Shown here: piece after piece, positions 34,034 to 42,464 of the stretch
How the letters are laid out: each line of letters begins with the position of its first letter
Numbering within the stretch: position 1 is the stretch's first letter
Assembly (NCBI RefSeq): GCF_025938095.1
Contig: NZ_JAPCZF010000005.1
Location: 124,001 to 188,000 of the forward strand
Direction of reading: 5' to 3'
Source: Novosphingobium sp. JCM 18896
Lineage (GTDB): Bacteria; Pseudomonadota; Alphaproteobacteria; Sphingomonadales; Sphingomonadaceae
Length of the DNA: 64,000 bases
Translations under genes and position numbers: made by a program
Notes under the pieces: model-generated
What the model was told of the DNA's origin: nothing
What the model saw: the letters and a program-made list of their open reading frames with translations, nothing else
Databases searched by the model: none

Positions 34034-35854
34034 TCAGCCCAGGCGCTGTTCCAGCGCGGCCTGCTCGTCGAGCAGGGCCTGCGGAACCTGGCCCAGCTTG
34101 GCGAAGTCCTGCGCCGAGGCCTTGGCCTCTTCGCGCCAGACTTCGGCATCGACGCGCAGCAGCTCGGCCATGGCTTCGTCGCTGATGTCGAGGCCGCTGG
34201 TGTCGATCGCACCGCTGACGGGCAGGCGGCCCGTGGCGCTGTCGATCGCGTCGGCCTTGCCTTCGCGGCGCTCGACGATCCACTTGAGCACGCGGACGTT
34301 GTCGCCGAAGCCCGGCCACAGGAACTTGCCTTCGGCGCTCTTGCGGAACCAGTTGACCAGATAGATGCCCGGCAGCTTCGACTTGTCGGCCTTCTCGCCG
34401 AGGCGCAGCCAGTGGTCGAAGTAGTCGGAGATCGCATAGCCGCAGAACGGCAGCATGGCGAAGGGATCGCGGCGCAGCTGGCCGACCTTGGCTTCGGCCG
34501 CGGCGGTGGTTTCCGAGGCGACGTTGGCCGCCAGGTAGACGCCGTGCTGCCAGTCGAAGGCTTCGGTCACGAGCGGCACCGCGGTCGCGCGGCGGCCACC
34601 GAACAGGATCGCCGAGATCGGCACGCCGGCCGGATCGTTCCACTCGGCCGCGATCGCCGGGCACTGCTCGGCGGGGACGGTGAAGCGCGCGTTGGGGTGC
34701 GCGGCGGGGCCGTTGCCCGGCGTCCAGGCTTCGCCGCGCCAGTCGGTCAGGCCTTCGGGCGGGCTGTCGGTCAGGCCTTCCCACCAGACGTCGCCGTCGG
34801 CGGTGAGGGCCGTGTTGGTGAAGATGGCATTGCCCCACAGCGTCTCGACCGCGTTGCGGTTGGTGCTGTAGCCGGTGCCTGGCGCGACGCCGAAGAAGCC
34901 GGCCTCGGGATTGACCGCATAGAGACGGCCGTCGTCGCCGAAGCGCATCCAGGCGATGTCGTCGCCGACGGTCTCGGCCTTCCAGCCGGCGAGCGTGGGC
35001 TGGAGCATGGCCATGTTGGTCTTGCCGCAGGCGCTGGGGAAGGCGGCCGCGACATAGTGCACCGCACCCTCGGGCGAGGTCAGCTTGAGGATGAGCATGT
35101 GCTCGGCCAGCCATCCCTGGTCGCGCGCCATGACGCTGGCGATGCGCAGCGCGAGGCACTTCTTGCCGAGCAGGGCGTTGCCGCCGTAGCCCGAGCCGTA
35201 GGACCAGATCTCGCGCGTTTCGGGATAGTGGACGATCCACTTCTCGTCGTTGCACGGCCAGGCGACGTCGGCGACGCCCTCGGTCAGCGGCATGCCGACG
35301 GTGTGGACGCAGCGGACGAAGAAGCCGTCGTCACCCAGCATGTCGAGCGCGCCGGCGCCCATGCGGGTCATGATCTTCATCGACAGCACGACATAGGGGC
35401 TGTCGGTCAGCTCGACGCCGATGACGCTGGCTTCGGAGCCGAGCGGGCCCATGCAGTAGGGCACGACGTACATCGTGCGGCCTTCCATGCAGCCGTCGAA
35501 CAGACCGTTCAGGCGGGTGCGCATCTCGGCGGGGTTCGACCAGTTGTTGGTCGGGCCGGCATCGGCCTCGTTTTCCGAGCAGATGAAGGTGCGGCTCTCG
35601 ACGCGGGCGACGTCACGCGGGTCCGAGCGGGCGTAGAACGAGTTCGGGCGCTTGGCGCTGTCGAGCCGGGTCAGGGTGCCGGCGTCGACGAGCAGCGACG
35701 ACAGCTCTTCCCACTCCGCCTGCGAACCGTCGCACCAGCGGATCGCGGCGGGTTTGGCGAGACGGGCGATATCCTCGACCCAGGCGATCAATTCGGCATG
35801 TCGCGTCGGCGCGCCTGCCTGCTGCCCGGTCAAAATCGCTGTCTGCTCGGTCAT
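34034..35854 (-). CDS. pckG: Phosphoenolpyruvate carboxykinase (GTP)
   Basis: A 606-residue GTP-type PEPCK, the gluconeogenic enzyme that converts oxaloacetate to PEP. The P-loop with the hyper-reactive Cys is FPSACGKTNMAM; RPNSFYARSDPRDVARVE, YGSGYGGNALLGKKC and the NWFRK region are family-typical. Length matches the family (about 600). ATG 35854 is preceded by GGAGACTT. About 284 bases without a convincing gene lie upstream and should hold its promoter. Confidence 0.96.
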   Translation of the reverse strand: MTEQTAILTGQQAGAPTRHAELIAWVEDIARLAKPAAIRWCDGSQAEWEELSSLLVDAGTLTRLDSAKRPNSFYARSDPRDVARVESRTFICSENEADAGPTNNWSNPAEMRTRLNGLFDGCMEGRTMYVVPYCMGPLGSEASVIGVELTDSPYVVLSMKIMTRMGAGALDMLGDDGFFVRCVHTVGMPLTEGVADVAWPCNDEKWIVHYPETREIWSYGSGYGGNALLGKKCLALRIASVMARDQGWLAEHMLILKLTSPEGAVHYVAAAFPSACGKTNMAMLQPTLAGWKAETVGDDIAWMRFGDDGRLYAVNPEAGFFGVAPGTGYSTNRNAVETLWGNAIFTNTALTADGDVWWEGLTDSPPEGLTDWRGEAWTPGNGPAAHPNARFTVPAEQCPAIAAEWNDPAGVPISAILFGGRRATAVPLVTEAFDWQHGVYLAANVASETTAAAEAKVGQLRRDPFAMLPFCGYAISDYFDHWLRLGEKADKSKLPGIYLVNWFRKSAEGKFLWPGFGDNVRVLKWIVERREGKADAIDSATGRLPVSGAIDTSGLDISDEAMAELLRVDAEVWREEAKASAQDFAKLGQVPQALLDEQAALEQRLG

Positions 35855-36138
35855 TCAAGTCTCCATGCCTTCGCGCGCATCCATCGAGGGACGTCGCAGT
35901 CTACCGCACTCTTGCCACCACGGTAAGCGGTAGCAGCCACGGCCAGTGGAATCCCATAAGGAATCGTTTGGCCGCCCTTTGGCGATGTTTTGATCGCGCT
36001 GCAATCGGTGTGACGACACGCGCTGCGCGGAACTTGTCCCAGCGCGGCCCAGATCGTGCCTGGGACGCGTGGCACCCCGCCGTTCGCACCGTCGGGCGCG
36101 CAGATAGCCGCGGTGCGAACGGTTTGCAATTGGCCCGC

Positions 36139-36651
36139 TCAGGGGCGGCGCAGCGAGGCTTTCAATTCGCCCAGCATATGCGGTGCAGCGGATGCGAATT
36201 GCGTCGAATCGAGCGCGTTCGCGCGCTGCGCGACAGTGCTCGCCGCCTGGCAGAAGCGTGCGGGCGACGCCTGGTTGGCGAAGGTGTTGTAGACGCGCGT
36301 CTGCTGCCGGTCGAAAGCGCCGAGACCCTGGCGTCCCTGTTCCTCGCGATAGGCCGTGGCGAGCAGGCCGCGATGGCGCGTCAGCATGCGGGCATAGGCG
36401 GGGGCCACGGGCTGGCGACCGCGCCCGCGGCACGACAGCGCCGCGACGTTGAGTCCGGCGCGCAGGCCCCAGATCGCCTCGCTGCCTTCGGCGCGGCGTT
36501 CGAAGAGCGCCGGACGAGGGGCGGGGCGGGCTGCAGGCCGGCTGGCGACGGCGGGTTTGGCCGGCCGGTCGAACAGTCCACAGGACCCGAGCATGAGGCT
36601 CGCGCCGGCGAGGCCCGCTGCCGCGATCGCGGCGGGTATGTCACGCTGCAT
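36139..36651 (-). CDS. Putative lipoprotein, unknown function
   Basis: A 170-residue protein with a lipoprotein signal: a hydrophobic run then LMLGSCG with the lipidated Cys at about residue 24. A Pro/Ala-rich linker follows, then a helical domain with GLRAGLNVAALSCRGRG and ML-x2-HRGLLATAYREE. The family seems sphingomonad-typical but I cannot name it. Confidence 0.72.
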   Translation of the reverse strand: MQRDIPAAIAAAGLAGASLMLGSCGLFDRPAKPAVASRPAARPAPRPALFERRAEGSEAIWGLRAGLNVAALSCRGRGRQPVAPAYARMLTRHRGLLATAYREEQGRQGLGAFDRQQTRVYNTFANQASPARFCQAASTVAQRANALDSTQFASAAPHMLGELKASLRRP

Positions 36652-36776
36652 GAGATTGTGCCTTTCACTCCCAAAACCGCGGGAATGGTCGGCATCGTCT
36701 GGTAAATACCGGGTAAGCGCGGGGCCGAAGCGTGCGGCCGCCGGGCCGGGGCGAGGCTTATTGCGCGCGCCGCGGG

Positions 36777-37211
36777 TTATTGTGGGCGCGCGGCCTTGGC
36801 GTCAGCGGGCGTCACCCGGTCCTTGTAGCGGTTGCCGAAATGGCTGCGGACGTAGTTGGTGACGTCGGCCGCCTGCTGGTCGCTCATCATCCGGCCGAGA
36901 GGAGGCATGCCGTTGAGTCCTTGCATCATCACCGAGAGCACGTAGCCGCTCGCCTCGAGCTTGGGGTTCTTGGCGAGCGCGGGGTACATGCCGGCACCCT
37001 GTGCGCCCTTGGCGTCGGGCATGTGGCAGGCCGCGCAGACATTGCGGTACATCGCCTCGCCGCTGGTCTCGCCGAACTTGTCGCGGCCGGTGAACACGCC
37101 GGTCGCGGCGGCGTCGCCCTGCAGCGGGGCCGGCGCGGCGGCGATCTCGGTGGCCATCGTGCCGAGCGCGGCGCTCGCCGCGGCGATCAGCGAAAGGGTC
37201 TTGAGCTTCAT
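36777..37211 (-). CDS. Periplasmic c-type cytochrome paired with amine oxidase 1
   Basis: A 144-residue protein with a signal peptide (LIAAASAALGTMATEIAAA) and one haem site Cys59-Ala-Ala-Cys62-His63. The region GMPPLGRMM supplies the likely axial Met. ATG 37211 is only two bases after the stop of the upstream flavoprotein gene, so the two are one unit. It is clearly paralogous to the cytochrome at 48889-49320 (shared ACHMxDAKG, PALAxNP and NYVRSHF/TYVRSHF). The probable role is to accept electrons from the flavoprotein; this is inference from pairing and from the nicotine oxidoreductase NicA2/CycN precedent. Confidence 0.9.
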   Translation of the reverse strand: MKLKTLSLIAAASAALGTMATEIAAAPAPLQGDAAATGVFTGRDKFGETSGEAMYRNVCAACHMPDAKGAQGAGMYPALAKNPKLEASGYVLSVMMQGLNGMPPLGRMMSDQQAADVTNYVRSHFGNRYKDRVTPADAKAARPQ

Positions 37212-37213
37212 CT

Positions 37214-38806
37214 TCAGGCCGCCTGTACGTGTTGATGGAGCCGGGTGATGGCGTCGATCGCCGAGGTGATGCCACCTTCCTGCCAGCCGCCGTAGTAGGA
37301 CGCATGTTCGCCCGCGAGCATGATGCGGCCGTCCATCGCGCAGAGGTTCTTGTAGTGCTCGGCGCGGGCTTCCTCGCTCCATTGGCCGAAACAGCCGAGC
37401 ACCCAGGGCACGCGGTGCCAGCCGACCGAGACGCCGCCGACGAACTCGCTCTTGAACTGCGGGTGGATCTGCGAGCCCCATTCGAGCACCTTGGCGATGC
37501 GCTCCTGCGGGCTCAGCGCGGTCAGCTCGTAGCCGGGCACGCCGCCGGTATAGGCGGCCAGCAGGACGCCGGGGCCCTTCGCGCCGTAATTGCTGCTCGG
37601 ATAGGAGATCTGGCTGTTGGGCAGGTCGGTATAGGAAATGCCGCCGTAGATCTGATCGTCCTGCTCCCAGAAGCGGCGCTTGAACTCGAGGCCGACCTTG
37701 CAGCTCGTCGAATAGGGGATCGAGCGGATCGCCGCGGCCAGTTCGGGGCCGACGTTCATGTCGATCTGCGCGAGTATCGGCAGCGGGATCGTGCAGATGC
37801 AATAGTCCGCGCTGGCGGTCATCTTCGCGCCCGACTTGGTGTCGAGATAGTTGACCGTGACGCCGGCCTCGCTCTGCTGGATCGCGGTGACCTTGCTGTT
37901 CAGCCGCACGACCTTACCGACCGCGCGCTCGAAGCCCTTGGCGACTTCGCCCATGCCGCCGACCGGCTGGAAGATCGAGAACTCGTGATCCCAGGTCAGG
38001 TTGCCCGCGATCGAGCGCCACAGGCCCGAGCGCAGCACGGTCTCGGCGGTCATCGGCTGGGAGGGGATCGGCTCGGCGGTCAGGCCGCCGCCGGGCTCCT
38101 TGTCCCAGCCGCGCCGGTTGCTGGACTCGCGCCCCTTCACATAGCGGAAGTTCTTGTCGAGCGCGCCCCAGGAGCGCAGCGATTCGAGCAGGATCTCGCC
38201 GTCTTCCTTCGAGATCGTGTCGGCCAGAGCGCCCTTGTTGACCGCCTTCGACAGCAGTTCGCCGACGTGGCCGTAATAGTCGGCCTGGATGTGGCGGAAG
38301 CGTTGCGGCTTGCCGCCGAAGGCCGAGGTCGAGTGGACGTAGGCGTTGTAGTTGACCTGCATGAACGGCTCGAGGCCGACGCCGAGCTCGTGGCAGTAAT
38401 GGATCAGGCCGTGGTGGTGCCAGGGGATGCGCCAGGGGCCGGGGTTGATGTAGTTGCCGGCCGAGAAGCCGACCTGCTGGGTCGCGCCGCCGAGTTCGGT
38501 ATAGCTGTCGCCGCCGGCCAGGGTCCACGAACGGCCGCCGACGCGGTCCTGGTATTCGAGGATCTGCACCTGGTAGCCGGCGCGGCCGAGCTCGAGCGCC
38601 GCGGTCATGCCGGCGACGCCGGCGCCGAGGATCAGCACCGACTTGCCCTTGGCTCTGCCGTCGAGCTTGACCGGTCCCTTGAAATTCGAGGCCTTGGCCT
38701 GATCGAAGGCGCCCATCGCCATGTACATTGCGGTACCGCCCGCCGCGGCACCGATGAGGCTGAGCAGATCGCGCTTGCTCATCCCCGGGTTGAGGTTTTG
38801 CGACAT
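37214..38806 (-). CDS. Flavin amine oxidase 1, L-amino-acid-oxidase-like, exported
   Basis: A 530-residue flavoprotein. The leader SKRDLLSLIGAAAGG (residues 10-24) is a KR variant of the Tat motif. FAD binding is at GAGVAG (61-66), with EYQDRVGGRSWT behind. The segment NPGPWRIP (121-128) aligns with the GPMRLP segment of L-amino acid oxidases, where the Arg holds the substrate carboxylate (R126 here). The C-terminal GEHASYYGGWQEGG is the second FAD motif. It would oxidise an amine or L-amino acid to an imine in the periplasm. It is closely similar, over its full length, to the protein at 47300-48892. Electron acceptor (oxygen or cytochrome c) must be tested. Confidence 0.9.
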   Translation of the reverse strand: MSQNLNPGMSKRDLLSLIGAAAGGTAMYMAMGAFDQAKASNFKGPVKLDGRAKGKSVLILGAGVAGMTAALELGRAGYQVQILEYQDRVGGRSWTLAGGDSYTELGGATQQVGFSAGNYINPGPWRIPWHHHGLIHYCHELGVGLEPFMQVNYNAYVHSTSAFGGKPQRFRHIQADYYGHVGELLSKAVNKGALADTISKEDGEILLESLRSWGALDKNFRYVKGRESSNRRGWDKEPGGGLTAEPIPSQPMTAETVLRSGLWRSIAGNLTWDHEFSIFQPVGGMGEVAKGFERAVGKVVRLNSKVTAIQQSEAGVTVNYLDTKSGAKMTASADYCICTIPLPILAQIDMNVGPELAAAIRSIPYSTSCKVGLEFKRRFWEQDDQIYGGISYTDLPNSQISYPSSNYGAKGPGVLLAAYTGGVPGYELTALSPQERIAKVLEWGSQIHPQFKSEFVGGVSVGWHRVPWVLGCFGQWSEEARAEHYKNLCAMDGRIMLAGEHASYYGGWQEGGITSAIDAITRLHQHVQAA

Positions 38807-39161
38807 TTTCCCTTTTGCCCCCGTGTGCGGCGCCAGCGGCGTCGCCTCGGCATCGACATCGGGCGGAGGGCGCCAAATGTTGATACGCCTTTGTGCGCAT
38901 TTCGGATGCACCGGTGCGCGCCGAGACTGCCGCCGCCCAATGCCTCTCAGCGGCTCGATTCGGGAATTTCCCCCAATTGGACCTGCCGAGGTTGAAGCAA
39001 TTCCGCGGTCGAGCGGTCTGAACACGAAGCGCTTGCCAAGACGGTTGTGCGATGCAACATTCGTCACGCAAGTGCAAAAAACGAAGATCCCCGCTTGAGG
39101 GCATTGGGTATCATGGGTCGCAGCCACGCACGTCGTAGAACGTTACGTTCGTCTCGTCCGA
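38807..39161. other. Intergenic region between divergent amine oxidase 1 and sensor kinase
   Basis: About 355 bases without a convincing gene. It must hold the promoters for both divergent transcripts. A 13-base palindrome GAACGTTACGTTC (39138-39150) lies just before the kinase start and could be an operator. Nothing else stands out. Confidence 0.5.
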
Positions 39162-40865
39162 ATGTCGCACCCGCGATCGGGGAGCTCTGACTCGCCGATG
39201 ATGCTGCGCCGCAATACGAATTGGCTTCGACGCGGCGCGCAGGTCCCGGAAAACCCCTGGCGGATCGGCATGCTCCGCGCTGCGCCGATGTTCGCGCTGG
39301 CCCTTGCCCTGGTCGCCATCGCCGCCAATTTCGCCGCCGAGTTCTCGACCGCCGACGACACCCAGATGCACGTCCTCGGCCTGTTCTGCCTGACCGCGAT
39401 CTGCGTGGTCACGGCCGCGGCGCTGGTGCGCGAAGGCACGCGGCTGGGTGTCGCCGTGGCGGCCGAGGGCGCCGCCGACCAACTGAGCCAGGACAAGCAG
39501 GCCGCCGAGGCTGCAAACCTCGCCAAGAGCCGCTACCTGGCCGGGGTCAGCCACGAGATCCGTTCGCCGCTCAACGCCATCTACGGCTATGCGCAACTGA
39601 TGGAGCGCGGTGACCAGGTCTCCTCGCGCGAGGCTGCGCGGGTGATCCGGCGATCGGCCGAGCATCTGACCAGTCTCGTCGACGGGCTGCTCGACATCAG
39701 CCAGCTCGAGAACGGGATCATGCGCGTCAAGCACGATACCGTGCGCTTCGAGGAGTTCCTCGACCAGATCTTCTGGATGTTGCGGCCGAGCGCGCAGGCC
39801 AAGGGGCTGGAATTCCGCGCCGACTATCCGGCGCGGCTGCCCGAATACGTGCGGATCGATCAGAGCCGGCTGCGGCAGGTGCTGATCAACCTGCTGTCGA
39901 ACGCGATCAAGTTCACCGAGGTCGGCTCGGTCGTGTTCAAGGTCCGCTATGCCGGCCAGATCGCCACCTTCGAGGTGATCGATACCGGCCCCGGCATCCG
40001 CGAGGAGGATCGCGAGCGCATCTTCGATCCGTTCGAGCGCGGTGGCCATGCCGGCGGCCCGGTGCAGCCCGGGGCAGGCCTGGGCCTGTCGATCACCCAG
40101 GCGATCGTCCAGATACTCGGCGGCGACCTGACCTTCGAGTCCACGCCGGGCGCGGGCAGCCGCTTCAAGGTGGCACTGATGCTCGGCCAGGTCGCGGGGC
40201 GGGTGGGCGAGTTGGCACCCGCGCGCAGCATCGTCGGCTACGAGGGGCCGCGGCGCTCGATCCTGGTGGTCGACGACGACATCCAGCAGCTCTCGTTCCT
40301 GCGCAGCCTCTTGGAATCGCTGGGCTTCGACGTCGCCGCCGTGCCCAATGGCGAGACCGCGGTGGCGCTTTGCGCGGGGCGGGGTTTCGACCTTGCCGTG
40401 CTCGACATTTCGCTGCCCGGCATGTCGGGTTGGGAGACCGCGGCATACCTGCGCGACAAGCTGGGCCGGCAACTGCACATCGTCATGCTCTCGGCCAACG
40501 TCCAGGAGTTCCACAAGCCCGAGACCACGGTGATCGTCCACGATCTCTTCCTGGTGAAGCCGGTCGAGTTCAACGCGCTGCTTGATGCGCTGGGCGGTCT
40601 GCTCAAGCTGTCGTGGCGCTGGGAAAGCCGCGAGGCCGCGCCCGTTCCCAGCCCGGCGCCGTCGAGCGGCCTGTCGGCGCAGGCGATGGTCCACGTCGAA
40701 CGGCTGCGCGACCTGCTGCGCATCGGCCACATTCGCGGCGTCGAGGCCGAGATCGCCGCGCTCGACGATGCCGCGCCCGACGCGCGCGAACTGATCGCGC
40801 AGCTTTACGACCTTCTCGATCGCTTCGACCTTTCCGCCATGAAGAGGAAACTGGACAATGTCTGA
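39162..40865 (+). CDS. Hybrid sensor histidine kinase
   Basis: 567 residues. Two membrane helices (about 41-60 and 71-90) with almost no periplasmic loop are followed by a short coiled coil. Then come the phosphoacceptor box SHEIRSPLN (His131), the N box INLLSNAIKFTE, G boxes DTGPGI and GAGLGLSI, and a receiver domain (from about 365) with VVDDD and the phosphoacceptor Asp in LDISLPGMSG. A C-terminal helical tail of about 90 residues follows. The start is uncertain: ATG 39198 or 39201 would also keep both helices. It overlaps the response regulator gene by eight bases. Confidence 0.9.
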   Translation: MSHPRSGSSDSPMMLRRNTNWLRRGAQVPENPWRIGMLRAAPMFALALALVAIAANFAAEFSTADDTQMHVLGLFCLTAICVVTAAALVREGTRLGVAVAAEGAADQLSQDKQAAEAANLAKSRYLAGVSHEIRSPLNAIYGYAQLMERGDQVSSREAARVIRRSAEHLTSLVDGLLDISQLENGIMRVKHDTVRFEEFLDQIFWMLRPSAQAKGLEFRADYPARLPEYVRIDQSRLRQVLINLLSNAIKFTEVGSVVFKVRYAGQIATFEVIDTGPGIREEDRERIFDPFERGGHAGGPVQPGAGLGLSITQAIVQILGGDLTFESTPGAGSRFKVALMLGQVAGRVGELAPARSIVGYEGPRRSILVVDDDIQQLSFLRSLLESLGFDVAAVPNGETAVALCAGRGFDLAVLDISLPGMSGWETAAYLRDKLGRQLHIVMLSANVQEFHKPETTVIVHDLFLVKPVEFNALLDALGGLLKLSWRWESREAAPVPSPAPSSGLSAQAMVHVERLRDLLRIGHIRGVEAEIAALDDAAPDARELIAQLYDLLDRFDLSAMKRKLDNV

Positions 40866-41784
40866 CATGGCCGTGGCACCGCGGCCCGACACCGTGCTCG
40901 TGATCGACGACGAGCCGGATTCGCTGCGGATGCTGACCGCGATGCTCGAAACCGCCGATCTCACCGTGCTGATCGCCACCTCGGGCGCCAACGCGCTCGA
41001 AGTGCTCGCGCACGTCAAGCCCGACCTGATCCTGATGGACGCGGTCATGCCGGGGATCGACGGCTTCGAGACCACCGCCCGGATCAAGCGCGATCCCGCG
41101 CTGGCGCCGATCCCGGTGATCTTCATGACCGGGCTGACCGAGCCCGAGCATGTGATCGAGGCTTTCGAGGTCGGCGGCGTCGATTATGTCCGCAAGCCGA
41201 TCCAGTGGCGCGAACTGCTGGCGCGCGTGCGCGCGCACATGGCGCAGAGCCGCGCGGTCCACGCCAGCGTCACCGGGCTCGATGCGACCGGGCGGATGAT
41301 GATGGCGACCGACGGTGACGGCCGGCTGCTCTGGTGCACGCCGCTGGCCGAGCGCGCGATCGGCCGGGTGGCGCCGGGCTGGACCCGCGGCGACACGGTG
41401 CTGCCGCCACTACTGCGCGGCGGGGTGCGCCGGCTGCTGTCGCAGGAGAACGGCAACGGCGCCTCGATCCGCATCGACCAGCCCGACGGTGCCTTCGAAC
41501 TCGTGGTGGTCGATACCCTGCGCGGCGACGAGGTGCTGATCCAACTGACCGAGCTCGATCCCAAGCGCGACGTCTCGCGCCTGCAGAGCGGCCTCAACAT
41601 CACCCAGCGCGAGGCCGAGGTGCTGCTGTGGGTCAGCTACGGCAAGTCCAATTCGGACATCAGCGACGTGCTGACGATCAGCCCGCGCACGGTGCAGAAG
41701 CACCTCGAGCACATCTACGAGAAGATCGGCGTCGAGACGCGGTCCTCGGCGGCGGCTGTCGCGATCAAGATGATCGGGCGGTAG
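40858..41784 (+). CDS. LuxR-type response regulator
   Basis: 308 residues: an N-terminal receiver domain (VIDDE, phosphoacceptor Asp61 in LILMDAVMPGIDG, Lys in VRKPIQ), a middle segment of about 110 residues that may be a degenerate sensor domain (LLWCTPLAERAIG), and a C-terminal LuxR/FixJ helix-turn-helix (ITQREAEVLLWVSYGKSNSDI, then SPRTVQKHLEHIYEKIGV). It is translated in coupling with the hybrid kinase. Placed inside the amine-oxidation locus, it is the obvious candidate regulator of it. Confidence 0.92.
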   Translation: MSDMAVAPRPDTVLVIDDEPDSLRMLTAMLETADLTVLIATSGANALEVLAHVKPDLILMDAVMPGIDGFETTARIKRDPALAPIPVIFMTGLTEPEHVIEAFEVGGVDYVRKPIQWRELLARVRAHMAQSRAVHASVTGLDATGRMMMATDGDGRLLWCTPLAERAIGRVAPGWTRGDTVLPPLLRGGVRRLLSQENGNGASIRIDQPDGAFELVVVDTLRGDEVLIQLTELDPKRDVSRLQSGLNITQREAEVLLWVSYGKSNSDISDVLTISPRTVQKHLEHIYEKIGVETRSSAAAVAIKMIGR

Positions 41785-41820
41785 CGGGCAAGCATTTGGG
41801 CCCGCCCCAAAAATACAGCC

Positions 41821-41908
41821 GTCATCCCCGCGAAGGCGGGGATCCATCTCCGATGCGTGCCGCCTGACGAAACCTCTGGAGATGGGCCCCCGCCTTCGCG
41901 GGGGTGAC
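41821..41908. repeat. REP-like palindromic element
   Basis: Two 31-base inverted arms (41821-41851 and 41878-41908), each itself containing the palindromic core CCCCGCGAAGGCGGGG or its near copy. This GTCATCCCCGCGAAGGCGGGGATCCA type is a common intergenic repeat in proteobacteria. It lies between convergent genes and may also terminate transcription. Confidence 0.85.
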
Positions 41909-41928
41909 GAAGGTTCTTTGCAGCAGGT

Positions 41929-42441
41929 TCACCCCGCGCGCTTGGCGGCGATGGCCTCGATCTCGATCAGGTAGTGCGGGCCGACCAGCGCGGCCACCTG
42001 GAAGGTGGAACGTGCGACCGTGACCGGCGTCTCGGGCGTGCCGAAGAAGGCCTTGAAGCCCTCGTTCGCGCCGGCGAAGTCCATCTTGCCGGTGCGCGGA
42101 TCGGGCGCGACGAACAGCGACAGCTTGACCGTGTCGGACAGCTTGTAGCCCTGCGATTCCAGGATCTGGCGGATCTTGCCGAGCGCGCTGATCGTCTGGG
42201 TCTTGGTGTCGCCCATGTCCTCGACGCTCTTGACCTCGGCCATCGGCTTGGCCGGATCGACGGGCGAGGCGAGCTGGCCCGAGACGAAGATCAGTTCGCT
42301 GTCGCCGCTGACCTTGGCGGCGTCGAGGATCACCGCCTGGGGATTGCTCTTGATCCGCGTCACCTGCGCCTGGGCGGCCGCGGGCAGCAGCGCGGCGGCG
42401 GCGAGGGGAAGGATCGCGGCGGACAGAAGCTTGAAGCGCAT
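41929..42441 (-). CDS. RidA family protein with signal peptide (periplasmic RidA 1)
   Basis: A 170-residue protein. The first 26 residues are a clear signal peptide (ILPLAAAALLPAAAQAQ), unusual for RidA, which is normally cytosolic and about 130 residues. The RidA fold follows with IFVSGQLASP, TQTISALGKIRQILE and the conserved Arg144 in VARSTFQVAAL, which binds the carboxylate of 2-iminoacids in active members. It would hydrolyse reactive imines or enamines from the neighbouring oxidases. It starts 23 bases after the DAAO-like gene, in the same transcript. Confidence 0.9.
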   Translation of the reverse strand: MRFKLLSAAILPLAAAALLPAAAQAQVTRIKSNPQAVILDAAKVSGDSELIFVSGQLASPVDPAKPMAEVKSVEDMGDTKTQTISALGKIRQILESQGYKLSDTVKLSLFVAPDPRTGKMDFAGANEGFKAFFGTPETPVTVARSTFQVAALVGPHYLIEIEAIAAKRAG

Positions 42442-42464
42442 GGGTCTTCTCCTTGTGAGTGGGG

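Noticed and set aside
37229..38995. Long plus-strand frame opposite amine oxidase 1
   Set aside because: Mirror of the flavoprotein gene; biased composition and no motif.
41821..41908. Possible insertion-sequence end or attachment site
   Set aside because: There is no transposase or integrase nearby and no target duplication. The sequence fits a REP-type palindrome.
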